A stretch of 32,556 nt of DNA, taken from positions 38,231 through 70,786 of the forward strand of contig JAOZQY010000012.1 in the NCBI GenBank assembly GCA_029931975.1. Direction: 5' to 3'. The DNA comes from Bacteroidales bacterium (lineage in GTDB: Bacteria; Bacteroidota; Bacteroidia; Bacteroidales; GCA-2748055). A program made the translations under genes and the position numbers. Positions 1-7,738 of this stretch are shown in pieces. Every line of letters begins with the position of its first letter. The first letter of the stretch is position 1. The notes beneath the pieces are model-generated. The model was given only the letters and a program-made list of their open reading frames with translations. It had not been told where the DNA came from and searched no databases.

Positions 1-995
1 TGGATCCCTTGCTGGCAGGTGTGAAGGAGCGCCTGTTCGAGGAGACCGCTACCTGTGATGTACTGGTGGGAACTTTGAGTGAGAAGTGGGCCATCAAACT
101 TGGCTTACCAACAACAGTTGCAGTGGGTGCAGGAGCTTTTGACGCCCACCTGGGGGCTTTGGGTGCAGAGATCGCACCTTACCAGCTGAGCAAGGTGATG
201 GGAACTTCTGCTTGTGATATGCTGATTGTCCCGGCTGAAGAGGTGGGCGACAGGCTTGTGGAGGGAATTTGCGGACAGGTAGATGGATCCATTGTACCGG
301 GGATGGTGGGAATGGAGGCCGGGCAGTCGGCCTTTGGAGATATCTACGCATGGTTCAGGGACCTCTTGATGTGGCCCATTGAGAATGTGCTTCCTGGCAT
401 TGCCGGGTTTGATGAGCCTGCTATAGAGAAGATCAGGAAGGACAGCGCCGACCGGATGATTGCCCGCTTAAGTGAGGCAGCCGAAAAAATTCACCCTGAC
501 GAATCGTCTCTCCTGGCCCTGGATTGGATGAACGGAAGAAGAACTCCTGATGCCAACCTAAATCTGAAGGGGGCCATTATGGGTCTGACCCTGGGGACAG
601 AGGCCCCGGCCATTTTCAGGGCTCTGGTTGAGGCTACGGCCTACGGTGCACGAATGATCATGGAGCGCTTTGTGAATGAGGGTGTCCGTATTGACGGGGT
701 GATTGCCCTGGGCGGTGTGGCTAAGAAGTCTCCGTTGGTCATGCAGATCGTATCAAATGTGCTTGATAAGCCAATCCGTGTGGCCCGCTCTGAGCAGGCG
801 GTAGCCCTTGGCACCGCCATGGCCGCGGCTGTGGTGGCCGGTGTTCATAAGACTATCCCTGAGGCCCAGGCGGCCATGGGGGGTGGATTTGAAACCGAGT
901 ACCATCCCGATCCTGCCATGGTCCGGATCTATGCGGAGCTATATGAGCAATACAAACGCTTCGGGGACTTTGTGGAAGGGGAGACGCTCTGTTAG
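1..995 (+). CDS. araB: L-ribulokinase, C-terminal part (5' end outside window)
   Basis: FGGY-family sugar kinase that phosphorylates L-ribulose to L-ribulose-5-phosphate in cytoplasmic L-arabinose catabolism. The reading frame is open from the window edge (codons in phase with base 3), so the gene is partial; about 330 of an expected roughly 550 residues are visible. Seen in the sequence: a GQSAFGDIYAW stretch, DWMNGRRTPDANLNLKGAI, and the C-terminal ATP-binding region with ALVEATAYGARMI, IALGGVAKKSPLVMQI and SEQAVALGTAMAAAV. These match ribulokinase better than xylulokinase or glycerol kinase. No other arabinose gene is visible downstream; the rest of an ara operon would lie upstream of the window. 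Stop is TAG at 993-995, followed by a long gap, so this is probably the last gene of its operon. Confidence 0.9.
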   Translation, partial: DPLLAGVKERLFEETATCDVLVGTLSEKWAIKLGLPTTVAVGAGAFDAHLGALGAEIAPYQLSKVMGTSACDMLIVPAEEVGDRLVEGICGQVDGSIVPGMVGMEAGQSAFGDIYAWFRDLLMWPIENVLPGIAGFDEPAIEKIRKDSADRMIARLSEAAEKIHPDESSLLALDWMNGRRTPDANLNLKGAIMGLTLGTEAPAIFRALVEATAYGARMIMERFVNEGVRIDGVIALGGVAKKSPLVMQIVSNVLDKPIRVARSEQAVALGTAMAAAVVAGVHKTIPEAQAAMGGGFETEYHPDPAMVRIYAELYEQYKRFGDFVEGETLC

Positions 996-1124
996 CCAGA
1001 GTTCTGCAACAATATCAATAATTTTGGTTGATTACGCTGCTTTTCAATTTGAAAGAGCATAAGGATGCTCCAACTTTGTATGCCGTAGATGCAGGTGTAA
1101 ATTATCAGATTATTATGCAAATAT

Positions 1125-1215
1125 GTTAATAGATGGATAATAAATATCTATTCATAGATATTTATTATCCAAATCTGCATCAAAAAGGTTAATAATGGAT
1201 AATTTATATCTATTG
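1125..1215. repeat. Perfect 16-bp inverted repeat plus a diverged direct copy
   Basis: Bases 1135-1150 (GGATAATAAATATCTA) and 1155-1170 are perfect inverted copies separated by TTCA. A related unit recurs in direct orientation: TGGATAATAAATATCTATTC at 1134-1153 and TGGATAATTTATATCTATTG at 1196-1215, 17 of 20 identical, each preceded by GTTAATA. The hairpin is AT-only apart from the ends and has no U-tract, so it does not look like an intrinsic terminator. A paired regulator-binding site, or a scar of a small repeat element, are both possible. Confidence 0.6.
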
Positions 1216-1532
1216 TTGGTGATTTAGTGGGCCCGTTGCCCCAATAAGGTGACCCGGTTGTATTCCGGAGACAAAGAAATCTTCTGTTTATTAAATTTTG
1301 GGGTATGTCCAATAGGCCTTTGTAATCACGTAATAATGCCAGGGTTAATGACCTTGACAAAACAATTGTTTCTAATCACGATATTGCTTGAAAGATGACT
1401 TTCAACTAAAATTTCCTTTATTCATGTGCAAACTGGTTTTTCAATTGTCAATCCTGTGTTGTCGGGATTTTTGAATGTAATGCACTCTTTATCTTCTTTG
1501 TGTTATTGAAGAGTGATATGCGGATAGTTTAT

Positions 1533-1540
1533 TATATTTG
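1533..1540 (+). promoter_or_regulatory. Possible Bacteroidota -7 element (TATATTTG)
   Basis: TATATTTG fits the Bacteroidota housekeeping sigma -7 consensus TAnnTTTG and lies 25 bases before the ATG at 1566. No good TTTG -33 box sits at the usual spacing (ATTG at 1505-1508 is the nearest, 24 bases away), so this is weak and would imply a very short leader. Confidence 0.25.
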
Positions 1541-1565
1541 TTGAGTGGTGACTCCGGAAAATTTG

Positions 1566-2177
1566 ATGAGAAATTTATTTGTCATAGTAATATTATTCAT
1601 CTGCCTGCCTCTGATGAAGGGACAGTCGGCCGAAGAGAACGTGGTGCGTCTGAAGCAGCAGGTCGATGGGGTAGTGTTGGAAACGCCTCAGGAGGGCTTG
1701 CTGAACGGGGAGAGAGTCAAGCCAGGACACTGGAACTTTTCGGTGGGAACCAGCTACTCCTATATGAAAGGCTACGGATCAGGGATGATGCTTTATACAG
1801 TACCCACTTACACCCTGGCGATTTCCGATCGATGGTCCTTGCATGGTGGCGTGATGGCCTCTCACTACCAGGGATTTAACAATACACAGAACAGTGAAAA
1901 TCTTTTGCCCGGATCCTTTTCAAGCCTGTCTGTTTTTGCTGCTGCTTCCTACCGCGCGAGCGATCGACTGGTACTGCATGGCTCTGGAATTAAACAACTG
2001 GTACAAGGCCCCATTTCACCCTTTACCCCATATCCCATGGACGATGTCTCCCTGGGGGCAAGTTATCGAATTGGTGATAATATAACCATTGGGGCCTCTG
2101 TGCATATGAGAAACGGGAATTCATACCACTCTGCTCCCTTTATGAACCCCATGTTCCCATCAAATCCGGGCTGGTAG
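1566..2177 (+). CDS. Secreted outer-membrane beta-barrel-like protein, unknown function
   Basis: 203 residues. I chose the ATG at 1566 because it opens directly into a classic signal peptide (MRNLFVIVILFICLPLMKGQS, cleavage near residue 20), whereas the GTG at 1545 would add an unneeded polar leader. The mature part alternates polar and aromatic/hydrophobic residues (WNFSVGTSYSYMKG, YTLAISDRWSLHGGVMASHY, SSLSVFAAASYRASDRLVLHGSG, VSLGASYRIGDNITIGASVHMRN), the look of amphipathic beta-strands of a small outer-membrane barrel. It ends abruptly with a proline/asparagine-rich tail and a terminal W, which is typical of barrel proteins ending in an aromatic residue. No named family was recognised. 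The stop is 2 bases before the next start, so the two genes are co-transcribed. Confidence 0.7.
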   Translation: MRNLFVIVILFICLPLMKGQSAEENVVRLKQQVDGVVLETPQEGLLNGERVKPGHWNFSVGTSYSYMKGYGSGMMLYTVPTYTLAISDRWSLHGGVMASHYQGFNNTQNSENLLPGSFSSLSVFAAASYRASDRLVLHGSGIKQLVQGPISPFTPYPMDDVSLGASYRIGDNITIGASVHMRNGNSYHSAPFMNPMFPSNPGW

Positions 2178-2179
2178 CT

Positions 2180-2872
2180 ATGGCTATTCTGTTCGCCTCG
2201 CTGGCACCTGTTTTCATTATTCTTTTCTACATATATTTTCGGGATAAGTATGATAAAGAGCCGCTTGGACTCCTGGGTAAGGCCATCTTTGCGGGGATCC
2301 TTATTGTGATTCCAGTGATTTTTGTAGAACGTTTGCTGATGAGCCAGATGCCCTCCATAGGAAAAGTGGGAGAGGCTGCCTATCATGCCTTTGTGGTGGC
2401 TGGTTTTACTGAGGAGCTCTTTAAGTTCCTTGCCTTGTATCTTCTTGTCTGGAAGAGTCCCTGTTTTAATGAGCAGTTCGACGGAATTGTCTATGCAGTT
2501 TTTCTATCCCTTGGTTTTGCAGGTGTGGAGAATGTACTCTATGTGATGGACGGAGGAATGCAGACTGCCGCGGTTCGTGCCCTGACAGCAGTGCCGGCCC
2601 ATGCAATATTCGGCATCACCATGGGTTATTACCTGGGAGTAGCTCATATGTATAAAGAGATGAAAGGAAAGTACCTGGGCCTTGCCCTCCTGGTTCCCAT
2701 CGTGCTACATGGCCTTTACGACTTTATTCTGATGGTGGAGATTGGCTGGCTGCTATTCCTGTTTATCCCCTATGTGATTGTACTCTACACCATGGGCATG
2801 CGGAAGATAAAGGTGCTTTCCGATAGTTCAATTTTCAAGCCTGTGGAAGAGGAAGACCAAGATCAGCTCTGA
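2180..2872 (+). CDS. PrsW family intramembrane metalloprotease
   Basis: 230 residues, mostly hydrophobic, with about seven predicted membrane helices. Family motifs are visible: KEPLGLL after the first helix, FTEELFKFLAL with the glutamate pair E78-E79, GFAGVENVLYV, and PAHAIFG with a conserved histidine, followed by HGLYDFIL. These are the glutamate/histidine motifs expected for the PrsW/CPBP-like fold, in which they bind a catalytic metal in the membrane. PrsW in Bacillus performs site-1 cleavage of an anti-sigma factor; no sigma/anti-sigma pair is in this window, so the substrate here is unknown. The ATG follows the upstream stop by 2 bases, suggesting translational coupling with the beta-barrel-like protein. 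Confidence 0.85.
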   Translation: MAILFASLAPVFIILFYIYFRDKYDKEPLGLLGKAIFAGILIVIPVIFVERLLMSQMPSIGKVGEAAYHAFVVAGFTEELFKFLALYLLVWKSPCFNEQFDGIVYAVFLSLGFAGVENVLYVMDGGMQTAAVRALTAVPAHAIFGITMGYYLGVAHMYKEMKGKYLGLALLVPIVLHGLYDFILMVEIGWLLFLFIPYVIVLYTMGMRKIKVLSDSSIFKPVEEEDQDQL

Positions 2873-2944
2873 TTCTGTTTTGTGTCATATTTGGCAGGGG
2901 TTCATCCCATTTTTCATATCTTGGGTAAACCCTAATTCCAAGCT

Positions 2945-3994
2945 ATGTACGATTCCATAATTCCAACAGCCGATACCATACCGGTTCACTGGCTATGGTT
3001 CCAGGTGCTGCTAATCCTCACCTTTTTCATACATATGATTCTGATGAACTTTCTCCTGGGAGGAAGCCTGCTTACTGTATGGGATTATTTTACCGGGAAA
3101 CTGGAGAAGAAGACCTCTGGCAGCATCCCCACATTGGTGGCCCTGACCGTTAATTTTGGGGTACCACCTCTTCTTTTTGTTCAGGTTCTGTACGGACACC
3201 TGTTTTATTCCAGCTCGGTGATGCTGGCGGTGCCCTGGATCCTGGTGGTTCCAATACTTATTCTGGCCTATTATGGAGCTTATATTTTTGTGAAACGTGC
3301 GGACAAGTTTCCTGTCCTGTCAAAGGCTGCACTGGTGTTTACTTCCCTGTCTCTGCTCTATATTGCCTTTGTATTTGTGAATAACAATACCCTGGCCATT
3401 CAACCCGATCGCTGGGGGATATATTTCAAAAATCCAGGCGGATGGAACCTAAACCTTGGGGAACCCACCCTCTGGCCCAGGTACCTGCACTTTCTGCTTT
3501 CTGCACTGGGCATCGGGGCCCTGGGAAGGGCCATTTTCTACCGCTTCTCAAAAATGAAGGATAAGGAGAAGGAGACTCAGATCAAAAGGAACCTGAAGAT
3601 TTTTGCCTGGATTACAGTGATCCAGTTCGCTGTAGGCACCTGGTTCTGGCTGACTATGCCAAAACCTGTCTGGCTAACTTTTATGGGCGGATCGTTTTTT
3701 GCAACAGCTATGATGGTGACTGGCTGGTTGTTGGCACTGTTGATTCTTCATAGTGCTTTTACGGGAAGATTAACGACGGCCATGATTCTGGGCGGATTGG
3801 AGGTACTGGTGATGGTGATTGTGCGGGACCTGGCAAGGCTAGCCTACCTGAAGGAGGTATTCCGGCCCTCGCAACTTGAGAATGTAAGTGAGTTCTCCCC
3901 ACTGGTAGTGTTTCTGCTGGTATTTGTGGTGGGACTTCTGGCAATCTATTACATGATTCGTCTAATAAGCAAATCTAAAACTCCCCAATCATGA
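2945..3994 (+). CDS. Diverged cytochrome bd subunit I-like membrane protein
   Basis: 349 residues, about nine membrane helices, no haem-c motif. The first helix reads FFIHMILMNFLLGGSLLTVWD, with H30 in the place of the CydA haem b595 ligand (E. coli pattern YHFLFVPLTLG). The fifth helix reads RYLHFLLSALGIGALG, with H182 matching the CydA haem b558 histidine (KFVHTVASGYVTGA). A VRDLARLAYLKEVF stretch near the end corresponds to the C-terminal E-GRQPW region of CydA. The paired glutamates of CydA helix 3 are not present (AVPWILVVPILIL instead). Its stop overlaps the next start (ATGA at 3991), so it almost certainly forms a complex with the haem-c fusion protein. No CydB, CydX or Q-loop is recognisable. 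I infer a quinol-reactive b-haem partner subunit; calling it an oxygen reductase is not supported. Confidence 0.7.
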   Translation: MYDSIIPTADTIPVHWLWFQVLLILTFFIHMILMNFLLGGSLLTVWDYFTGKLEKKTSGSIPTLVALTVNFGVPPLLFVQVLYGHLFYSSSVMLAVPWILVVPILILAYYGAYIFVKRADKFPVLSKAALVFTSLSLLYIAFVFVNNNTLAIQPDRWGIYFKNPGGWNLNLGEPTLWPRYLHFLLSALGIGALGRAIFYRFSKMKDKEKETQIKRNLKIFAWITVIQFAVGTWFWLTMPKPVWLTFMGGSFFATAMMVTGWLLALLILHSAFTGRLTTAMILGGLEVLVMVIVRDLARLAYLKEVFRPSQLENVSEFSPLVVFLLVFVVGLLAIYYMIRLISKSKTPQS

Positions 3995-6642
3995 ATTATC
4001 CGCTCTGGTTTCTTCCCCAACTGGGAGGAGGATTGTTAATCGCTATTATTGCGGTTCTGCATGTGGTTATTTCGCACCTGGCTGTGGGAGGAGGCCTCTT
4101 TCTCGTGCTCACAGAAAGAAAAGCGGTGTTAACAAAAAATAATGCATTGTTAGAATATGTAAGAAATCATACCTGGTTCTTTTTGCTACTGACAATGGTC
4201 TTTGGCGGAATAAGCGGCGTGGGAATCTGGTTTATTATTGCACTGGTTAACCCGGCGGCCACTTCTTCCCTGATACACACCTTTGTATTTGGATGGGCCA
4301 TTGAGTGGGTCTTCTTTCTTGGGGAGATCGTAGCCCTGCTGATTTATCACTACCGCTTTGGCAAGATGGATCCTAAGTCTCATATGACCCTGGGCTGGCT
4401 CTATTTTATTTTTGCCTGGCTCAGCCTTTTTGCTATCAATGGAATTCTGGGCTTTATGCTTACTCCGGGAAAATGGATCGAGACCGGGTCTTTCTGGCAT
4501 GGTTTTTTGAATCCCAGCTTCTTGCCGTCCCTGATCTTTCGGACCTGTATCTCCCTGATTTTTGCAGGGATATTCGGACTGGTCACAGGAGCCTGGCTGA
4601 AGGACAGTGAGATGCGGCGGACCGTCTTTCGGCTTTGTGCACGGTGGATGTATATTCCATTGGCCGTACTGGTGCTTACAGGGATTTACTATACCCGGGT
4701 TATCAGTGCCGAATCCTTTGCAAACCTTTTCCACTTTAACCGGGAGAGTACTCCCTTCATTATCCTGATTATTGTTAGTTCGATCCTGCTCTTCGGATTG
4801 GGCCTCTTTACCCTGGTGAAAAGCTCACAAAGGATTCAGAAGATCGGGGCCCTGGTGCTGGTGCTTATAAGTTTTGGCTGGATGGGGGGATTTGAATATA
4901 TGCGTGAGATTGCCCGCAAGCCCTATGTACTCTATGGTCATATGTACTCCACAGGTATCACTCCCGCACAGATGGAAGCTGTGAACAATGAGGGGTTTTT
5001 GCATATAGCCAAATGGTCAGAAGTGAAAGCACTAAATGATACGAACCTGCTGGAGGCCGGATCTGAGATCTTCAGGCTCCAATGTATGTCCTGTCACACG
5101 ATAAATGGCTACAATGGGGTGTTAAATAAATCGGACCAGCTCACCGAGCGTGGCCTGGAGGCCATGCTTACCGGAATGGGAAAGGTGAATTCCTATATGC
5201 CCCCCTTCGCGGGGACTTCCGATGAGAAGCGGGCCGTTGCAGCTTACATATACAGGGAACTGCAGGGTAAAACCACCCTTCCCGATGTGGCTTTTGAGCC
5301 CGATACACTTCTTCTTGATATACCACACTTCGATCCCGATTCGGACGACTATGTGCTGCTGGTATGGAACGATCTGGGGATGCATTGTATCTCCGACAAT
5401 GAGAAATATTTTTCCTTTCTTCCCCCGGCAAATACTTTTAATGCACAACTGTTTATAAGGGGGCCCCTCCCGAAGCTGGTTAGTAGCGGGATTACCATGG
5501 AGTATGCTGTGGAAGAGGGCTTTCAGCATCCAGAATATCACTCCATGTTCTGGGATTACGATGAAGCGATTTTTGGGGCCGATCTCCCCGAGGGAACCGG
5601 TCTTATGGGAAAGGGTGTGAATGGAAGTATGGAATCCCATGGAGCTGTATTTGCGGCTCATCTGATACCTGTGGTGCCCTATATGGATAACAAGACCTAC
5701 AATCCCTACCCGGTATTTACCATCACCGCGAAAGATAAATCCACCGGAGACGTTCTGGCCGTTACCAAAGCCGTAGCCCCAACCTCCACCGAGATGGGAT
5801 GCCGAAATTGCCATGAAGGGGGCTGGGCCCGGACCGACATTAGCGGAATGGCAGATCTGACTGCCATCAATATCCTGGCAGTACACGATCGTTTCAACGG
5901 AACCACTCTGCTTGAGGATGCAGAAAATGGTGAACCCAGGCTTTGCCAGTCCTGTCACGCCGATCCTGCATTGATGGCAACGGGGAAACCGGATGTTTTG
6001 AACTTCTCTTCGGCCATTCATGGCTTCCATGCCAACTACCTTTCGGGAATGGACCAGGAGGCCTGTAATATGTGTCACCCGAGTCGGGAGGAGGGCAATA
6101 CCAATTGTTTCCGGGGAAGGCATACCCAGGTCGGTGTTGGCTGTACCGAGTGCCATGGAGCCCTGGAGGACCATGCTCTTGGATTGCTGGCAAACCAGAC
6201 GGGGATTGAAGCTTCAACAAGACTATCCAGGGGACTGGAGCCTGTATATGCTTATTCAAAGGAAGAAATCAAACCCCGCATGCCCTGGCATATGGAACCA
6301 GATTGCCGCTCCTGTCATACTAATTTTAATATATTTGAAGATGGTTTTACCGGAACGGCCTTTAATAGTTGGGTGCCTGGTAAGGAGGCACTTTACCGCA
6401 ACAGGACCGATAATCACGGAGTCATGTGCATTGCTTGTCACGGGTCCACGCATGCGGTGTATGGTGCATATAACAAATACGGCCTCCAGCGTGATAACCA
6501 GCAGCCCCTTCAGTACCAGGGACTTGCCGGTACCATAGGAACCCACGGTCAGTGCATGGTATGCCATACAATTGAGATGAGCAGTAGTGGTCATCACCGT
6601 AACATGTTGAACAGAGATCCGCTTCCAATGTTAGTTGAATAG
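3991..6642 (+). CDS. CydA-like membrane protein fused to octahaem cytochrome c
   Basis: 883 residues in three parts. Residues 1-320: about eight membrane helices resembling cytochrome bd subunit I, with VLHVVISHLAVGGGLFLVLTE (H24 at the b595 ligand position), AIEWVFFLGE (E105, E112, like the CydA glutamates) and FEYMREIARKPYVL near the end. The b558 histidine position is RTCISLIF, so it is lost here. Residues 350-430: a mono-haem cytochrome c domain (C365-H369, with methionine YMPPFAG downstream as likely sixth ligand). Residues 440-600: a domain starting WNDLGMHC. Residues 604-859: seven more CXXCH motifs, at 604, 652, 692, 718, 772, 813 and 855. Haem c attachment requires this part to be outside the cytoplasm. 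Probable role: quinol oxidation with electron transfer to an external or periplasmic acceptor. TNCFRGRH at about 702 is not a haem motif. Overlaps the upstream gene by 4 bases. Confidence 0.8.
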   Translation: MNYPLWFLPQLGGGLLIAIIAVLHVVISHLAVGGGLFLVLTERKAVLTKNNALLEYVRNHTWFFLLLTMVFGGISGVGIWFIIALVNPAATSSLIHTFVFGWAIEWVFFLGEIVALLIYHYRFGKMDPKSHMTLGWLYFIFAWLSLFAINGILGFMLTPGKWIETGSFWHGFLNPSFLPSLIFRTCISLIFAGIFGLVTGAWLKDSEMRRTVFRLCARWMYIPLAVLVLTGIYYTRVISAESFANLFHFNRESTPFIILIIVSSILLFGLGLFTLVKSSQRIQKIGALVLVLISFGWMGGFEYMREIARKPYVLYGHMYSTGITPAQMEAVNNEGFLHIAKWSEVKALNDTNLLEAGSEIFRLQCMSCHTINGYNGVLNKSDQLTERGLEAMLTGMGKVNSYMPPFAGTSDEKRAVAAYIYRELQGKTTLPDVAFEPDTLLLDIPHFDPDSDDYVLLVWNDLGMHCISDNEKYFSFLPPANTFNAQLFIRGPLPKLVSSGITMEYAVEEGFQHPEYHSMFWDYDEAIFGADLPEGTGLMGKGVNGSMESHGAVFAAHLIPVVPYMDNKTYNPYPVFTITAKDKSTGDVLAVTKAVAPTSTEMGCRNCHEGGWARTDISGMADLTAINILAVHDRFNGTTLLEDAENGEPRLCQSCHADPALMATGKPDVLNFSSAIHGFHANYLSGMDQEACNMCHPSREEGNTNCFRGRHTQVGVGCTECHGALEDHALGLLANQTGIEASTRLSRGLEPVYAYSKEEIKPRMPWHMEPDCRSCHTNFNIFEDGFTGTAFNSWVPGKEALYRNRTDNHGVMCIACHGSTHAVYGAYNKYGLQRDNQQPLQYQGLAGTIGTHGQCMVCHTIEMSSSGHHRNMLNRDPLPMLVE

Positions 6643-6646
6643 AGAT

Positions 6647-7624
6647 ATGAAAGAAATTGCTAAATTCCAGATATTGATCTTATTAATTCTTGCAGGAGTG
6701 CTTCTTTCTGGCTGCAGGTCAAAAGAAGAGGTTTTTCCCATTGGTGAATTCCTTCCGGAAAGTGATACATTCTGGGAGGTGGTTCCCCGAGATGCAGTGA
6801 TGGAGCGCATCGGGATCAATTTTGAATTTACCGAGGGTCCTGCCTGGCACCCCAAGGGTTACCTGGTATTTTCAGATATCCCGGCCTCTACCATCTATCA
6901 GTGGACCGGAAAGAGGTTTGTGAGCTTTCGGGATTCCACCAATGAAGCTAATGGACTCCTGTTTAAGCAGGGGGGTGACCTGCTGGCCTGTGAGCATGCA
7001 TCCAGGAGCATCACCCGCTATTCGCCCGAAGGGAAATTAACCACCCTGGTGGATGCATACCAGGGCAAAAGGCTGAACAGTCCCAATGATCTTTGCAGAT
7101 CCGCTTTCGGGGCCATCTATTTTACGGATCCGCCGTGGGGACTGCCCGAACTGAACGACGATCCATCCAAGGAGTTGCCCTATAACGGGGTGTACAGATG
7201 GGAAGATGGAGAAACGATCCTTATCGACAGCACCCTTTCATGGCCCAATGGCATTGCCCTCTCGCCCGACGAACGATACCTCTATGTTGCAAATATGGAG
7301 GTCTTGCAGGAGAATGGAGTCGATAGCTATGATGTCTTCTGGATGAGATATACCCTGAATGAAAATGGTGCTGTGGTGGATAAAAAGGTATTTTTCAGGG
7401 CTCTAGATACTTCGCTTCCTGGCGGACCCGACGGGATGAAGGTGGACCAGCATGGAAATTTATTTGTAACCGGTCCGGGCGGCATCCTGGTACTGGACAG
7501 TGCAGGAACTCACCTGGGGACCATTACTGTGCCCATTCCGGCCACCAACCTGGCCTTTGGACCTAAGGAGAAGGAGATATTTGTGACCGCCAGATCCACC
7601 GTATACCGAATCACTCTGGAATAA
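6647..7624 (+). CDS. SMP-30/gluconolactonase-like lipoprotein
   Basis: 325 residues. The ATG at 6647 is 4 bases after the cytochrome stop and gives a lipoprotein signal (ILAGVLLSGC, lipidation at the C near residue 23). The rest is a six-bladed propeller of the SMP-30/gluconolactonase/LRE family: FEFTEGPAWHPKGYLVFSDIP (metal-binding glutamate), ANGLLF, LNSPNDLC followed by IYFTDPPWGLP, WPNGIALSPDERYLYVAN and PGGPDGMKVDQHGNLFVTG (metal-binding N and D residues). Family members hydrolyse sugar lactones with a divalent metal. The tight coupling to the haem protein is unusual: it may act on a lactone in the periplasm whose oxidation feeds the electron chain, or the coupling may be accidental. Confidence 0.85.
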   Translation: MKEIAKFQILILLILAGVLLSGCRSKEEVFPIGEFLPESDTFWEVVPRDAVMERIGINFEFTEGPAWHPKGYLVFSDIPASTIYQWTGKRFVSFRDSTNEANGLLFKQGGDLLACEHASRSITRYSPEGKLTTLVDAYQGKRLNSPNDLCRSAFGAIYFTDPPWGLPELNDDPSKELPYNGVYRWEDGETILIDSTLSWPNGIALSPDERYLYVANMEVLQENGVDSYDVFWMRYTLNENGAVVDKKVFFRALDTSLPGGPDGMKVDQHGNLFVTGPGGILVLDSAGTHLGTITVPIPATNLAFGPKEKEIFVTARSTVYRITLE

Positions 7625-7627
7625 CTG

Positions 7628-7738
7628 ATGAATAAACCTTCGAAGTATATTCTGGTCATATTCGGGGTCCCGGGCGATTTGACCAGGTGCTACCCTTGTA
7701 AGAACCTGGCCGATGACAGCCTTTATTGTGAATTGTGA
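7628..7738 (+). pseudogene. zwf: Relic of glucose-6-phosphate dehydrogenase N-terminus
   Basis: A 36-codon frame, starting at the ATG at 7628 and stopping TGA at 7736-7738, contains KYILVIFGVPGDLTR. This resembles the NADP-binding start of G6PD (typically ILVIFGASGDLTKRKL, often preceded by MNKP, which is also present here). After the match the sequence diverges and stops; the remaining roughly 460 residues are absent. The stop overlaps the kynureninase ATG. I read it as the stump of a deleted zwf gene; chance resemblance is possible because the match is short. Confidence 0.5.

Larger units (their letters stand above)
996..1565. other. AT-rich intergenic region with repeats, no gene seen
   Basis: About 570 bases between the ribulokinase stop and the next credible start. 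It is clearly AT-richer than its flanks and holds the inverted and direct repeats listed separately. A 70-codon minus-strand frame at 1148-1360 exists but overlaps the palindrome, has no recognisable motif and is probably chance. No tRNA-like or GC-rich terminator structure was seen. Confidence 0.6.

Noticed and set aside
1148-1360. 70-codon minus-strand frame in the gap after araB
   Set aside because: Covers an AT-rich palindrome, no recognised motif and no likely start signal.
6090-6125. TNCFRGRH as a possible ninth haem-binding motif
   Set aside because: It is CX4H with only one cysteine, so it does not satisfy CXXCH or known variants.
5122-6174. 350-codon minus-strand frame opposite the octahaem gene
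   Set aside because: It is the antisense of the haem-c coding sequence, has no domain, and the plus frame has eight clear CXXCH motifs.
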